From Dioscorea cayenensis subsp. rotundata (lineage: Eukaryota; Streptophyta; Magnoliopsida; Dioscoreales; Dioscoreaceae): a stretch of DNA of 64,000 nt. Numbering within the stretch: position 1 is the stretch's first letter; each line of letters begins with the position of its first letter. The translations under genes and the position numbers were made by a program. The DNA lies in NCBI RefSeq assembly GCF_009730915.1, contig NC_052489.1:27955916-28019915 (forward strand). The letters run 5' to 3'. The notes below the pieces were generated by a model that had not been told where the DNA came from, ran no database searches, and saw nothing but the letters and a program-made list of their open reading frames with translations. Positions 25,148-37,076 of this stretch are shown piece after piece.

Positions 25148-25582
25148 TCATGAAACTATCTTCAATAATAGTTATTCTATAAAATGAAGCTCACAATCAA
25201 CTTATTAAACTCTTATCTATTAAATTATTTTTTTTACTATAATTATTTAACAAAAATTTAAATATTATTAATAAAATAATTAAATAATATATTTTTAAAA
25301 ATTATAATACAAAATAAATATTTAAAATAATTAAAAATATTAAAAAAAATATTAAATTACTATATTATTTTGAAATAATAATTTATTTGTGATGATAAAA
25401 ATAAAAATTAAAAATGTGGTCCCATTACTTTTTAATTTTAAAAAAATATTAAAAAAATAATGGGGCCCACTCATTGAGCTTTTGGTGGCTACCAAACGTT
25501 CAATGGGCATTAAACCCTCTTTATGGAGGGTTTAATGTTTCATTGTTTATTGAACCCCATTAAACCCCTACTAAAGATGCTA
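25148..25582. mobile_element. MITE-like insertion upstream of UGT copy 1
   Basis: The upstream flank of UGT copy 3 runs straight through where copy 1 has about 0.5 kb extra between 'aaactttttag' (25068) and 'ccatcagaattgaaaataat' (25589). The insert has loosely inverted ends (tatcttcaataatag / catctttagtagggg read in reverse). Near the right end is a 12-bp hairpin, CATTAAACCCTC and GAGGGTTTAATG, at 25509-25538. The middle is AT-rich and non-coding. No target-site duplication was fixed. Confidence 0.55.
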
Positions 25583-26660
25583 AGAATCCATCAGAATTGA
25601 AAATAATGATTTGTTGGGAGTTGCACTTGCACATGACCATAAAAATAATACTTTGTGACTGACTAAGGTCCGTCAAATCTTTTGGAAAATCTAAGGTCAG
25701 CGGAATGGAAATATGAGGATGGGGATGGAAAAGGAGAAGTGGATAGGGATGGAGATGAGGATGGGGATTGGGATATAAATAAAAAAGGATGTGAACAAAT
25801 TAAAGTAATGTCTCATTGGAAGGGATGGGGATAGGAATAAGAGAGGGTATAGAGAAAAATTTTAGTAAAATTATTTTTATACCCTCTAATTGTAAAAAAA
25901 ATAATTATTAAATTACTCCAATTTTTATAAATTTTTTTTAAATAAGTTAATTATATTTAAGGATAACTAATTTTTTAATTTATAAAATAATTTAAAGAAA
26001 ATTATTCATTTTAATTATTATAATTAAATATTTTAAATAAAAATCCACTTTAATTATTATACGTTTTTATTATAATAATTAAAATAATTAATTCATTTAA
26101 GAATTATTCAATTTAATATCTATAATTAAATATTAAATTAAATAATAAATTTTAACTACATTTTTACTACTTTTTTATGTAAGATAAAATAGACAAAATT
26201 TTTACTTTCCTAAAATAATTTCATGATAATATTTTTTTTATTTAATTATGATAATTAAATATTTTAATGGCATAAATTAATTTAATTAAAAGTGATTTAA
26301 TTATAGGATGTATTTAATTTAATAGTGATTTAATTATAGGAAGTATTGGATGTATTATAAAAATATTTTTTTTATTTATTAAGGGTAAAATGGTAATTAA
26401 AAGGCAAGGAATACTCATGTCCCTCAAAATTAGGGGCATGAGCAATCCAGATTTTGAGAGGATGAAGTCCCCCTCAATCCCATCCCCTACCCCATTGGTG
26501 CATGCTCAAACATGGGCATGCACATGCCACAAGGATTGATTACCATTCCTTGGGATCAATCCTTGCATCCAAATAAGTGTATTTTTAGACCTTGATAATT
26601 TAATTTTTTAGTTAATTGATTAATTTTTATTAAATTACACAACCTCTTATCTCTCCCATG
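25583..26660. other. Intergenic region with possible inverted-repeat element
   Basis: No gene. The stretch 25690-25850 is rich in GGATGGGGAT/GGGATGGGGA, and 26450-26580 in CCCATCCCC / CCATTCCTTGGGATC, around a very AT-rich centre. This resembles a degraded non-autonomous DNA element of about 0.9 kb. Boundaries are uncertain. Confidence 0.35.
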
Positions 26661-27054
26661 TCTTTCATTACTTCACTAATACTCTGGACTCGGTTAGCCA
26701 TACGGAGCTCATTGAGGTTAGGAGAGTTTTTCCTAAGCCCAGTCTACCTCACGGCTGCTCATCGAGGTTGGGAGAGCCCATCCAACGCCCGATTTGCCTT
26801 ACAACTACTCTATGATGCCATGCAAGCATAGGTGAGCTAGCTCGTCCTCTTGGAAAGCCACACACACCATGTTAGGAGGCTCGGCCAACTTACCCCAAAC
26901 CCAAGGAGGCCCGAGAAAAAGGGTAAGGGGCTCATTCATGCCAATGAATTTGTTAAGGGCTACCTAAGCTCATAAGGGTGAGGTAAGCTTAAGGTTGAAT
27001 AGGCCCTTGAGGTTAGAGTGAGCCTCATAGTCTTAGTGAGGACAAGCTTGGAGA
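26661..27054. other. GC-richer unclassified repeat block, left part
   Basis: Composition changes abruptly: many 'gctcat', 'gaggttgggagagcc', 'aagctcataagg' elements and few A/T runs. The LTR element at 27055-30483 interrupts it, and similar text resumes at 30484-30835. No open frame of note. It could be a fragment of an older retrotransposon. Confidence 0.45.
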
Positions 27055-27589
27055 TGTTGGGTTTTGGACCATACATCATGTAGGGATCTAATGATATATG
27101 TGCACAAGTTGTGTAGAACTACACAAATAACATTTATAATTGTGCATATCTTATTATATTTAGTTTTGAATGGACCCAATTGAGATGATCTAAATTAAAT
27201 TTTGGATAGGGTGCTATTTATCTAAACTAGATGTGTGGATTTAAATAATAATAATGTGATGTATAAAATTACTGGGGGCAAAATCTTCAAGTCTTTGATG
27301 TGTAGACTTATAATTAGTTCCATAAATATTTCTTATAAATATGGTGTGGTCTTTGACTGAGCAAGCAACGATCTGAAATTCAGAATTAGGTTTTTCTGAA
27401 TTAAGGTTCTTATTTCCTCTCTGCGTGTGATCAGTTAGAAAAACCACAAGACCTAATCATTAGCATCAATGGATTCAAGTGTAAGTATGCTTCCGCTAAA
27501 TTTATGTTGTTTCCAAATAATTTCCAATCAAGAAGATCCTGACTTTTCATAGGGATTATTCCCATTGTGAAATTCATCTAGTTCCATCA
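27055..27589 (+). repeat. 5' LTR of the 27-30 kb element
   Basis: Direct repeat of 29945-30483, beginning TGTTGGG and ending CCATCA, with the primer-binding-like site two bases after it. Confidence 0.88.
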
Positions 27590-29944
27590 AGTGGTACTGG
27601 AGCGGTCTTGCTTTGAAATTATTTGAGAATAATTAGATTTTTTGAATTAAATCATAATATTTGAATTTATTAATTTATATATATAATTTGGTTTGCATGT
27701 TTGGGCAAGTTTGCATGCTAATATAAAATTAAATTGTATATACGGCGATCACAGTGTAGAAGTTAGTTGACTTCGTTAATATATATGTATGTGTGTAATT
27801 AGTGTGATAATTACATGTTAATTAGATATCCATATATACGTTAAATTTAATTTGGTTTTTAATCTCATGAGAATCCTTCGAAGATTTTGAAAATCACTAG
27901 TTAATTTATATAATCATATATATTAATATATAATATGATTTTCATGGATGTGGGCCCTCTAGTATTTGTGGGAGGCTAAGACATGCAAAGTTATTATTGA
28001 TCACAAGAGTGTTTAGGGCCATTAAATTAAAGTTATCCGCTTCAATTTGAGTGTTTTTTTCACATATTGCAGGATAGCTTATTAATTTGTCTACAAGTTG
28101 ATTATCTGCAGACTATATATATAATTTTGGTTTGATTTTATGTTTTTCCCACTAAAGGATTAATTTGCATAATTAAGGATTTATGTTATGCTAATTGTTT
28201 TTTTTATTTTAGAGATCACAAGGGTGTTATTATATGTTAATTTATATTTATTTTGATTAAATTAATTTTTTATGATTATCCCAATTAAAGTTCAGGAATA
28301 TATTTAATATTTTATATCAATTTAAAATTCACTTTGATTTTAGTTAGGATAACATTTGAATTTTAACTTAATTATTGAGGATTCATTTGAGATTATCATG
28401 AATTTAATTTTTGTTCATGATTATAAAGTTATTTTAATAATCAGTATGAAGATAACAACTTAGAGTTGCTTTTATAAGCTTTTTTTGGGTATTTACTGCA
28501 ATTGATAGAAACAACATCGTCACCAAAGTGACCTATGTTGTGAAAACTTTTTGTTTGAAAATAACCATAGTATTAGTGCATGCTTATTCTCATGCAGACA
28601 ACACGTCAGCCCAAAGAAAGACTATTGTCTAGCAGAAATTTATTTGCATATGTGGTAATAAGTTTTTTATAGTTATAAAATGTATGTTGTGAGTATTTAC
28701 TCACCCCAAAGGAAGGCTTTGAACTTGATTGGATCTTACTATAAAACTTGATTATTACAACAAGCTAATCACTAGTGAATTGAATCTCTATCCAAAGACT
28801 AAATTTGATATCACTCGATTAGCTTGAAGATGGGTTGTTGTTATTTATATATTATGATTATTAGACCTATGGTTAATTAATTATGAGCTAATAATTGGTT
28901 ATTGCTCTCTGTACAATAGTCATCATGAGTGTTAATAAGTTGTTTGCTACACCAAATAGCATTCCCATGCTTAATGGCACAAATTTTAAGGTTTGGAAAG
29001 CTAAAGTTACACTCGTTTTGGGATGTATATATGGATATAGACTATGCGTTAAAGGAATCATGTCTTGCACATTTGATAGATCAAAGCTCCATTCATGATA
29101 AGAATCTTTGAGAGGTGGGAGCCGTCTAACCGTATCGGTCTAATGATCATGAAGAATACAATCCTGGAGGTTTTTTTTTCAGGACACTACGTTTGAGGAA
29201 AAAGATATTTTAGCAATTCTTCGACACCCTGGAATACTGCTTTGTAAGAAGTGATAAGGTGGAGACTAGTGCTACCTTTGAGGAAACTAGTCTCTATGAG
29301 ATATAAGGGTGAGGAATATACAGGAGTAGTCCTCGATATGTGTCATCTAGCTAAGAAATTAAAGGGCTTGAAAATTGAGACGCTAAAGAAAAGAGAGTTT
29401 AGAGTGGTTCTGTGAATATTGAGCTTATAGGGATAAACTCCATTATTGTGGATCTACTTGCATGAGCGCCTATAGTTTTCAACAAGCATGTTGCTTATAT
29501 GGTTGACATTAGTAAAGATGCTTTAATTAGTGGGAGTTTATATTTAGTTAGCTTAATATTTGTATTAATGTCATGCCATTTGTAATAGATTTTATGGAAA
29601 ATTTTAGATTATTCATTGTTTTACTCTGAACTATGATCTCATGAAGTTTGTAAAGTTGGACCAATTGAAAATAGACAAGCGTAGATCACATTGGCTTGTA
29701 ATTTCCATGCTACACATCCACACTTGATCTATATCATTAGTTAAGTCGGTATATGTGATCATTGTGGATTTAGTTGCATTATACTGGCGACGACTGACCC
29801 TTTGTTCCATGTATGGATGAGGCTGATGGACGAGATTGATTTAAGTAATTTTTCAGCTGTGATCACATTTTGGTTGTTAATGGTAATCTATACACAATTT
29901 TTGAATTCTCGAAGGTGCATGATTGTATGGTCCAAGTGGGAGAT

Positions 29945-30483
29945 TGTTGGGTTTTGGACCACACATCATGTAGGGATCTAAGGATATATGTGCACAAGTT
30001 GTGTAGACATACACAAATAACATTTATAATTGTGTATATCTTATCATATTTAGTTTTGAATGGACCCAATTGAGGTGATCTAAATTAAAGTTTAGATATG
30101 ATCCTAATTATCTAAACTAGATGTGTTTGTATTTATATAATTATAATGTGATGTGTAGAATTCCTGGGGGCAAAATCGTCAAGTCTATGATGGGCAGACT
30201 TGTAATTAGTTCCATAAAGATTTTTTATAAATAGGGTGTGGTCCCTGATTGAGCACGCAACGATATGAGATTCAGAATTAGGTTTTTCTGAATTAGGGTT
30301 CCCATTTTCTCTCTCTGCGTGTGATCAATTAGAAGAACCATAAGACCCAATCATCATCATGAATGGATTCAAGTGTAGGTACGCTTTTGCTAAATTTATG
30401 TTGTTTCCAAATAATTTCCAATCAAGAAGATTCTGGCTTTTCATAGGGATTATTTTCATTGTGAAATTCATCAAGTTCCATCA
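29945..30483 (+). repeat. 3' LTR of the 27-30 kb element
   Basis: Matches the left LTR over its length with scattered substitutions. It is preceded by the purine tract GTGGGAGAT. Confidence 0.88.
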
Positions 30484-30831
30484 GGAGGGGCATGCGAGTG
30501 TTCCTACTGTTGGAGCAAGCGTGCTTGACCATGACAAGCTTATTAGGTGGAGCAAACTCATAGCTAAGAGCTCTTGGGGTTGAGACAAGCCTATCCTACT
30601 GGGTAAGCTCACCTTGACCTCAAACTCATCTTGACCTTAGGAGGCTGAGGGCTCCTAAGTAGACTCATCTAGCTAATGCGAGCGTTGATGAGCTCACCAA
30701 GTTAGAGTTTAGCCTGTCCTAGCTTAGTGAGACTGCGGGAGCTCATTAGAGAAGTGAGATTAGGATTGAGTAAGCCCTAGAGGTCAGGGCAAGTGAGCTA
30801 GCCGAATGAGCTCTATGGGACAAGACAAGGG

Positions 30832-30862
<31 letters not shown>
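30484..30862. other. GC-richer repeat block, right part, and AT run
   Basis: Continuation of the block split by the LTR element ('ggagctcattagag', 'gagctagccgaatgagctc'), ending in an (AT)n run at 30836-30862. No gene. Confidence 0.45.
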
Positions 30863-30867
<5 letters not shown>

Positions 30868-31345
30868 TCATGGTAAATCATAAAATTTTAGAGAATTTCG
30901 ATAAAGATTTATTAGATAAAAAAAACTTTGTAAGGATCTACAAAGGATATTTGAAACTTTGTAAGAATTATTATAATTATAAAGTAATTTTTAATTAGAG
31001 TTGTAAAAAGATTGCTAACATTAGATTAGAAGGTTCTATTTAAAGTTGATTTAATTAATATAAATTAAAATAAATGTTTACCAATTCAAACTGTTATATA
31101 ATTAATTAATATGATATTAGTATTAATATTATATATTGAAAAAAAATCTCAATTATTTGTTATCTTCAAGTGTTTTTTTGGTAGGTCATTCTCTAAATAA
31201 ATGATAGGAATCTCTATTCTCTACGAAAGTTAAAAATAAAATAATAAAATAATAATGATGATGATCCTATTCACATCAACAATTAAAAAAAAAAAAATTG
31301 ATGTGATCCCCTTCACATCAATGATGAACTATCCGAATGAAATGT
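30863..31345. repeat. Dispersed duplicated block, intact copy
   Basis: Similar to 62400-63742: shared text includes 'taattataaagtaat', 'taattagagttgtaaaa', 'taaagttgatttaatt', 'attagtattaa', 'gatgatcc(t/c)attca' and 'cc(g/a)aatgaaatgtcctt'. The other copy is split by a LINE, so this copy shows the empty site. Non-coding. Confidence 0.72.
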
Positions 31346-31738
31346 CCTTGCCACAATCATTCAAAGTAACGTACGTTTATGTTTTTGTACTCTTTTACGC
31401 TAATTAATATTTAGTATTTTATTGTTAATAAGAACAAATGACATTAAATAAGCGCATTCAATGGCTGTTGGAAAAAATGAAAATAATAATAATAATAATA
31501 ATAATTCTTGGGTCCTGAATAATTACAATGAAAAAATGACCAACATGGGTTTCATCTCAGCTCTGCCTTCAACTCTGGCTCAAGCCATTTTAAATTAGTT
31601 CTTTTGCTAAATTATTTTAGAAGTGTCAATGTATCTTATTCTATGAAATAGATATTTTTGAGTCTGATAGCCTTTGTATCCTTACTTACCCTTTCTATGT
31701 AATCTTATTTTTTTTAATAAATTTATAATTAATCTATT

Positions 31739-31774
<36 letters not shown>

Positions 31775-32250
31775 CATTATAAATCATTTGATATGTTGAG
31801 GAATATATCCCTAGTATCTTCCCATTGTATTCTTAAGCCTGAATTCAAACATTTATCCTTTACCTTTGTCCACAACCTTAAGTATAGGGATAAAATTTCC
31901 CCCTTTCTCATACCCAAGGGAATTATTAGGGTTAGTGGATTCCCATTTCCCCAATTTATTTTTTGTTATTTTGATAAAAATAAAAATCTATAGAATATTA
32001 GTTAAAAATCTATAAAAAATACAATTTCGAAACTAATTAAAGAATACCACACCACATTGCCGTTAAAGCTTCATGAATTTATTAATTTTTCTAGAAAAAA
32101 CACAATAAAGCAATTAAAGTGATTTATATAAATAATTTTTTTATGCTTATCTAATCATCAATAATTTTACAATTAAATAAACCTATATCTTTTTTTAGAT
32201 ATTTATAATATATAAATATATAATTTAAATTATATGATTTTGGGATGAGA
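31346..32250. other. AT-rich intergenic region
   Basis: No gene. AAT microsatellites lie at about 31484-31504 and 31738-31773. Confidence 0.6.
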
Positions 32251-32438
32251 TGTTAAGATATATAATGATGTTTATTTAGTTTGGTTAGTATATTTTTGAT
32301 TTAAATATTTAAGTTAGTTGTGTGTTGATTAAAACTCAAATTAGTAGAGATTATCTTTTTAGAATTTTGCCTTTATAAAGGCTTCAATGATTATGAATAA
32401 AGTGTGCAGTTTTCTTCATCTCTTCTTTTAAGTTATCA
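32251..32438 (+). repeat. 5' LTR of Copia element
   Basis: Direct repeat with 35467-35587. It includes 'gattatctttttagaatttt' and 'gcctttataaaggctt', with a TATAAA-like core probably used as a promoter. Confidence 0.85.
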
Positions 32439-32502
32439 GTGGTATCAAGAGTCAAGGTTTTCAACAAAAGGGAGAGTTTTTTTTGTAGACAAAAAATTCA
32501 CA

Positions 32503-33480
32503 ATGTCTGCAGATAACTTTGTGCAACCATCTATTCCACGTTTTGATGGTTATTACGATCATTGGAGCATGTTGATGGAAAATTTCTTAAAATCCAAAGA
32601 GTATTGGAATATTGTTGAATTCGGAGTGGCAAAACCGGATGATGGAGTAGTACCTACAGAAGCACAGCGGAAGGAACTTGAGGCATCAAAGTTGAAAGAC
32701 TTGAAGGCGAAGAATTACTTATTTCAGGCCATTGATCGATCTATTTTGGAGACGATTCTTTGCAAAGAAACCTCCAAGGATATATGGGATTCGATGAAGA
32801 AAAAATATCAAGGCTCATCAAGGGTGAAGCGTGCACAACTTCAAGCCTTGAGAAGGGATTTTGAAAATCTACAGATGAATGATGGAGAATCTGTTAACAA
32901 TTATTTTGCAAGAACCATGAGATTGGTCAATAATATGCGGTTTCATAGGGAAAAGATGGATGATGTCACTATTGTTAAAAAAAATATTGCGATCTTTGAC
33001 AACAAAATTTGACTACATAGTTTGCTCAATTGAAGAATCAAAGGACATAGATGCACTCTCAATTGATGAACTTCAAAGCTCTTTATTAGTTCATGAACAG
33101 AAGATCAACCGTAATTTTATTGCTAAGGAGCAAGCTTTGAAAGCCTCTACAACCAACAACTTCTCAATATTACGAGGTAAAGGTCGAGGTGGAAGTAGAG
33201 GAAGAGGAAGAGCAGATAGAGGCTACAGAAGTGGCAACAGAAATACTGATGATGTTTATCTACAAAGTAAAGGAAGAGGACAAGGTCAACAATTTGATAA
33301 ATCTAAAATTGAGTGTTTTAGATGTCATCGATTTGGTCATTACCATTCTGAATGTTATACCAAGCTACCTAATGACAAAGACAAAGGAGAAAAGTCAAAT
33401 TTTGCAGAAAATAAAGAAACGGAGACTTTGCTAATGGCAATTCAAGATAGTCAGGAATCTCACAAGTCAGATATTTGGTT
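32503..33480 (+). pseudogene. Copia gag relic with zinc knuckle
   Basis: It starts MSADNFVQPSIPRFDG and has the usual gag core (IWDSMKKKYQG, LQALRRDFENLQM). A frameshift at about 32985-33000, in an A-run, moves the reading frame. A Gly/Arg-rich tract near 33170-33290 precedes a CCHC zinc knuckle CFRCHRFGHYHSEC at about 33317. Nucleic-acid binding is expected of the family. The frameshift makes the copy defective. Confidence 0.9.
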
Positions 33481-34690
33481 TGTGGACACTGGTTGTAGCA
33501 ACCATATGTGTGAAAGTAAGTCTTTCTTTTCTTACTTAAATGAAGATTTTCACTCTACTGTTAGCTTTGTCGATTACTCTATGGTGAATGTGATGGGAAA
33601 TGGTGATATTAATATAAAAAACCAAGAATGGTTTTGTAGAAAAAAATTTCTAATGTTTTTTATGTTCCTGACTTTAAAAGTAACTTACTAAGTGCTGGTC
33701 AGTTGCAAGAAAAGGGATATACAATTACTATTCAATAGGGTACTTGTGAAATATATGATCCTTGTAGAGGTGCAATTGCAACTGTGCCAATGAGTTCAAA
33801 TAGGTTGTTTCCTATAAAGATTAAATGTGCTCAACCTTGTTTGATGGCTAAAACAAAAGACCCTTCATGGCTATGACATTATCGGTATGATCACTTGAGC
33901 TTTGGTGGATTGAAGACACTCCAAGAAAAGGATATGATGATAGGGCTTCCTAAAATCACTATTCCCTCCCAAGTTTGTGAAGAGTGTGTTGTTGGCAAAC
34001 AACATCGTACTTCTTTCTCTCAAGGAAAGTCTTGGAGAGCAAAAGATGTTTTAGAACTTGTTCACTCTGATATTTATGGACCAATAAATCCTACTTCTAA
34101 TGGAGGTAAAAGATATTTTATTACTTTCACTGATGATTATTCTCGGAAAACTTGGGTTTATTTTTTACAGGAGAAATCAGAAGCTTTTAGTGCATTTAAA
34201 AGCTTCAAGGTATATGTTCAAAGTGAAACCGAGAAGCCTATTAAAACAATTCGCACTGATCGTGGAGGAGAGTACTATTTGAAAGACTTTGAAAGTTTTT
34301 GTAATTATCATGGCATCCGAAGAGAGCTCACAGCTTTCTATTCCCCACAACAAAATGGTGTATCAGAAAGAAAAAATCGAACCATCCTCAATATGGTGCG
34401 AACCTTGTTAACAAAGGGCAGAATTCTGAAGAATTTTTGGCCAGAAGCAGTGAATTGGAGCATTCATATCTTGAATAGAAGTCCTACTTTTGCTGTTCAA
34501 AACAAAACACCAGAAGTAGCATGGAGTGGAAGAAGGCCAGCAGTAGATCACTTCAGAATTTTTGGTTGCATTGCATATGCACATATTCCAGATGAGAAAA
34601 GAAAAAAGCTTGATGATAAGGGCAAAAGTGTGTTTTTCTTGGGATTGGTGAAATATCCAAAGCTTTTAAATTGTATGATCCATTAACAAA
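33462..34690 (+). pseudogene. Copia protease and integrase relic
   Basis: The protease active-site motif is DTGCSNHM at about 33486. A frame change near 33640 and stops near 33738 and 33875 follow. The integrase has the zinc-binding H/C residues (ending CEECVVGKQH), then catalytic-core motifs HSDIYGP, FTDDYSRKTWVYF, RTDRGGEY and SPQQNGVSERKNRTI, consistent with a D-D-E core. The open frame for this part is 33895-34686. Confidence 0.92.
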
Positions 34691-35442
34691 AAAAATTGTG
34701 GTGAGTAGGGATGTTATTTTTGATGAGGAGAGCACTTGGAATTGGAGTGAGCAGCAGCCTACTTCAATTATAATTAGTGATGAAGCTGAAGAAGAAGGAG
34801 AGCAGGTCCAACATCAAGAAATTTCAACTAATGAAGCTTCAATTACTACCGAACTTTCACAAACAGCAGCAGAAACATCAACTAAATCCCCTATTACTCG
34901 TGTCCGAAAAAGGCCGGCTTGGATGGCAGATTATGAAGTAACAGATTTCAACCAATCTGAAGACCTTACTACTCACTTTGCTTTATCTTCAAATTGTGAT
35001 CCTTTATCTTTTGAAGAAGCTATCCAACATTCAAGGTGGAAAAAAGCTATGGATAATGAAATTACATAAATGAAAAAAAATAAAACATGGGAATTGACTG
35101 AATTTCCCAAAGGGCAAAAAAACAATTGTTTTAAAGTGGGCATACAAAGCAAAATTAAACAAGAAAGGAGAAATGTCATATTTGATTAGATTTACATATA
35201 CTAATTATATAGGAGATTTAGATGATCGGAAAAGCGCATCTGGTTATATATTTATGATGGGTTTTGGAGCTATCTCATGTTTATCAAAGAAGCAATATAT
35301 TGGTATTCCTTCAACTATTGAGGTTGAATTTGTAACAGCAACAACATGTGCCTCTCAAGTAGGGTGGTTGAGAAATATTATTGAAGAACTTCAATTAAAA
35401 AATGAAAGCATTCATGCAAGGGAGATAACTTTAAACTTATGA
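34671..35442 (+). pseudogene. Copia post-integrase and RNase H relic
   Basis: After a frame change, 34671-35069 encodes the acidic linker before the reverse transcriptase, ending FEEAIQHSRWKKAMDNEI. The RT itself is deleted. RNase H resumes with YIGDLDDRKSASGYIFMMGF (about 35203-35262) and ends near 35442. The deletion joins the start of RT directly to RNase H. Confidence 0.88.
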
Positions 35443-35466
35443 GATAAACATAAGTTTAAGGGAGGG

Positions 35467-35587
35467 TGTTAAAATAATGATGTTTATTTTAGTAGAGATT
35501 ATCTTTTTAAAATTTTGCCTTTATAAAGGCTTTAATGATTATGAATAAAGTGTACAGTTTTTCTTCATTTCTTCTTTTAAGTTATCA
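35467..35587 (+). repeat. 3' LTR of Copia element, internally deleted
   Basis: Matches both ends of the left LTR but lacks about 65 bp of its centre. Confidence 0.82.
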
Positions 35588-36707
35588 ATTCAGTGGGTAA
35601 CGCATTCTTTGTCTTCTCTCCATCTTTGATTGGAAAGAGAAATAATCACGATTTGATAGTAGTTACAACGGAACTAAGATATGACTCATCTTTTAATGTA
35701 ATTACCAATCTATTCCTATATTATATAATAAATAAATAATAAAATTTATAAACTCATGGTTAAGAATAACCCATATTTTATTTCGGTGGTACTACTAAAC
35801 CAAATCTATTGGATTATTTTTTTATAGCGAATGGTAACTTCACTCATTTATGTTCTCATTTTCCAAAATTTATTCTTCCACCAAGTTGTTCTAATGTGAC
35901 ATTAAATAAATAAATAATATTATAATTTTAATTTGAGATGTTTGTTGTTATCCACTTATCCTTAGCAGTTCACATTTAATTTATTTAGAACTTCCATTCA
36001 ATGTTTATTATAAAAATAGATTTGATGCGATGTGGGACCTGTGGATTACACCATTAAAATGTTATTTATTGTATTGGATCTCATATTTTTTTAATAAATA
36101 TAATTAAGTTACGGAATGAGCTAGAAAACAAATGAAATCATATGGTGACCGTTCAATGTCACATTGATAAAAACTTCAGACTAAATAAACCTAAATATTA
36201 TTTAAAAGAAATCACACAATTAGATGAATGAATAAAAACTATATAAAAAAAATTAGACAAATTGCAAGTTAATGAATGGATGAGGACAATGAAAACACCA
36301 AGGCCTCTTTAATTATTCTGCACATTTATCGACCAATTAACTTAAAAAAAAACTTCAGCATTTAAATTAAATATACACTAAATCATGCATAATCCATGAT
36401 GTAACATGGCATGTGATCTAGGCATCTAGCGCATGTAAAAGTCATTAAAGTTCGTTTTTAATGAGGTGATTAATTTGTGAAATTTAAATTTAGTCTGTCA
36501 CATAATCACAACCACAGATATATCACGTATTGACAGTGATTTAGTTCACTGGATGAAAATGAAAATAATAAATTAAATTAATGAGCTAGATAAAATATAA
36601 GTGATAAAATTATTTTTATATCATTAATAAACATGATTCATACTTGTAAGTAAAATAGTAATTAATGTTTAATCAACATAATACAAATCCAAATCAAATC
36701 AAGATGC
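35588..36707. other. Intergenic; 3' flank of UGT copy 2, empty-site reference
   Basis: No gene. The part 36010-36640 is similar, in order, to pieces scattered over 44265-53160: 'tttgatg(c/t)gatgtg', 'atgtcacattgataa', 'aatcacacaattag', 'caatgaaaacac(c/t)aaggcctctt', 'caccgaatgaaaatga'-like text. It is therefore the uninterrupted version of the 3' flank of UGT copy 4. Confidence 0.75.
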
Positions 36708-37076
36708 TCACTTATAGTGATTAGGAAGCATGACTTCCTTAACTACCTTCTCCAAGTCAACTAAAGATTGGCCACCAATCTGACAAGCCTTTAATGCACA
36801 CTCCTTCCACTCCATGGCCTTCTTCCTCATCTCACTCCCTTTCTCACCACCCATCATCTCCCTCACCACCTTCTCCACCTCTCCTCTCTCCACACCACTC
36901 CCTATCTCCATACTCACTCCCCATTCCCTGCAAGCAAACCTGCAGTTCGTCGGCTGCTCAGCAAAGAATGGCCATGATATCATCGGCACACCGCCGGACA
37001 AACTCTCCAACGTGGAGTTCCAACCACACTGTGTCAAAAACCCTCCAACCGCTGCATGCCCCAGAACCACCTCTTG
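36708..37076 (-). pseudogene. UGT85-like fragment, copy 2 (3' end only)
   Basis: Only the last ~120 codons remain, from [20 protein letters not shown] through [16 protein letters not shown] to the C-terminus. The PSPG end is intact here, unlike the fuller copies. At 37074-37076 the coding sequence stops abruptly and is joined to the 3' flank of UGT copy 3, with a short 'ttgaaatgg' overlap in common. The 5' part of the gene, including the catalytic His, is lost. The PSPG 'THCGWNS' position carries Gln instead of His. Confidence 0.92.

Larger units (their letters stand above)
27055..30483 (+). mobile_element. Copia-type LTR retrotransposon with only a gag remnant
   Basis: Two direct LTRs of about 535 bp start TGTTGGGTTTTGG and end CCATCA. 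A primer-binding-like TGGTACTGGAGC follows the left LTR at 27592, and a purine tract AAGTGGGAGAT precedes the right LTR. The flanks GGAGA (27050-27054) and GGAGG (30484-30488) look like a 5-bp target duplication with one change. Between the LTRs only a degenerate gag start is visible (SVNKLFATPNSIPMLNGTNF near 28929, KVWKAKVTL after it), with stops further on. No protease, integrase, reverse transcriptase or RNase H was seen. It is non-autonomous or heavily deleted. The LTRs differ at many positions, so the insertion is old. Confidence 0.85.
32251..35587 (+). mobile_element. Copia retrotransposon, short LTRs, RT deleted
   Basis: The LTRs are 32251-32438 (188 bp) and 35467-35587 (121 bp); the right one lacks an internal ~65 bp. 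Both end AAGTTATCA. A primer-binding site TGGTATCAAGAG follows the left LTR at 32441, and the purine tract AAGGGAGGG precedes the right one. The domain order gag, protease, integrase, (RT), RNase H is that of Copia. The RT is nearly all missing: text jumps from a pre-RT segment near 35140 to RNase H at about 35190. Frame changes and stops occur in gag and between protease and integrase. No target-site duplication was identified. Confidence 0.92.

Noticed and set aside
32251-35587. A 5-bp target duplication for the short-LTR Copia element
   Set aside because: Flanks TGAGA and ATTCA do not match.
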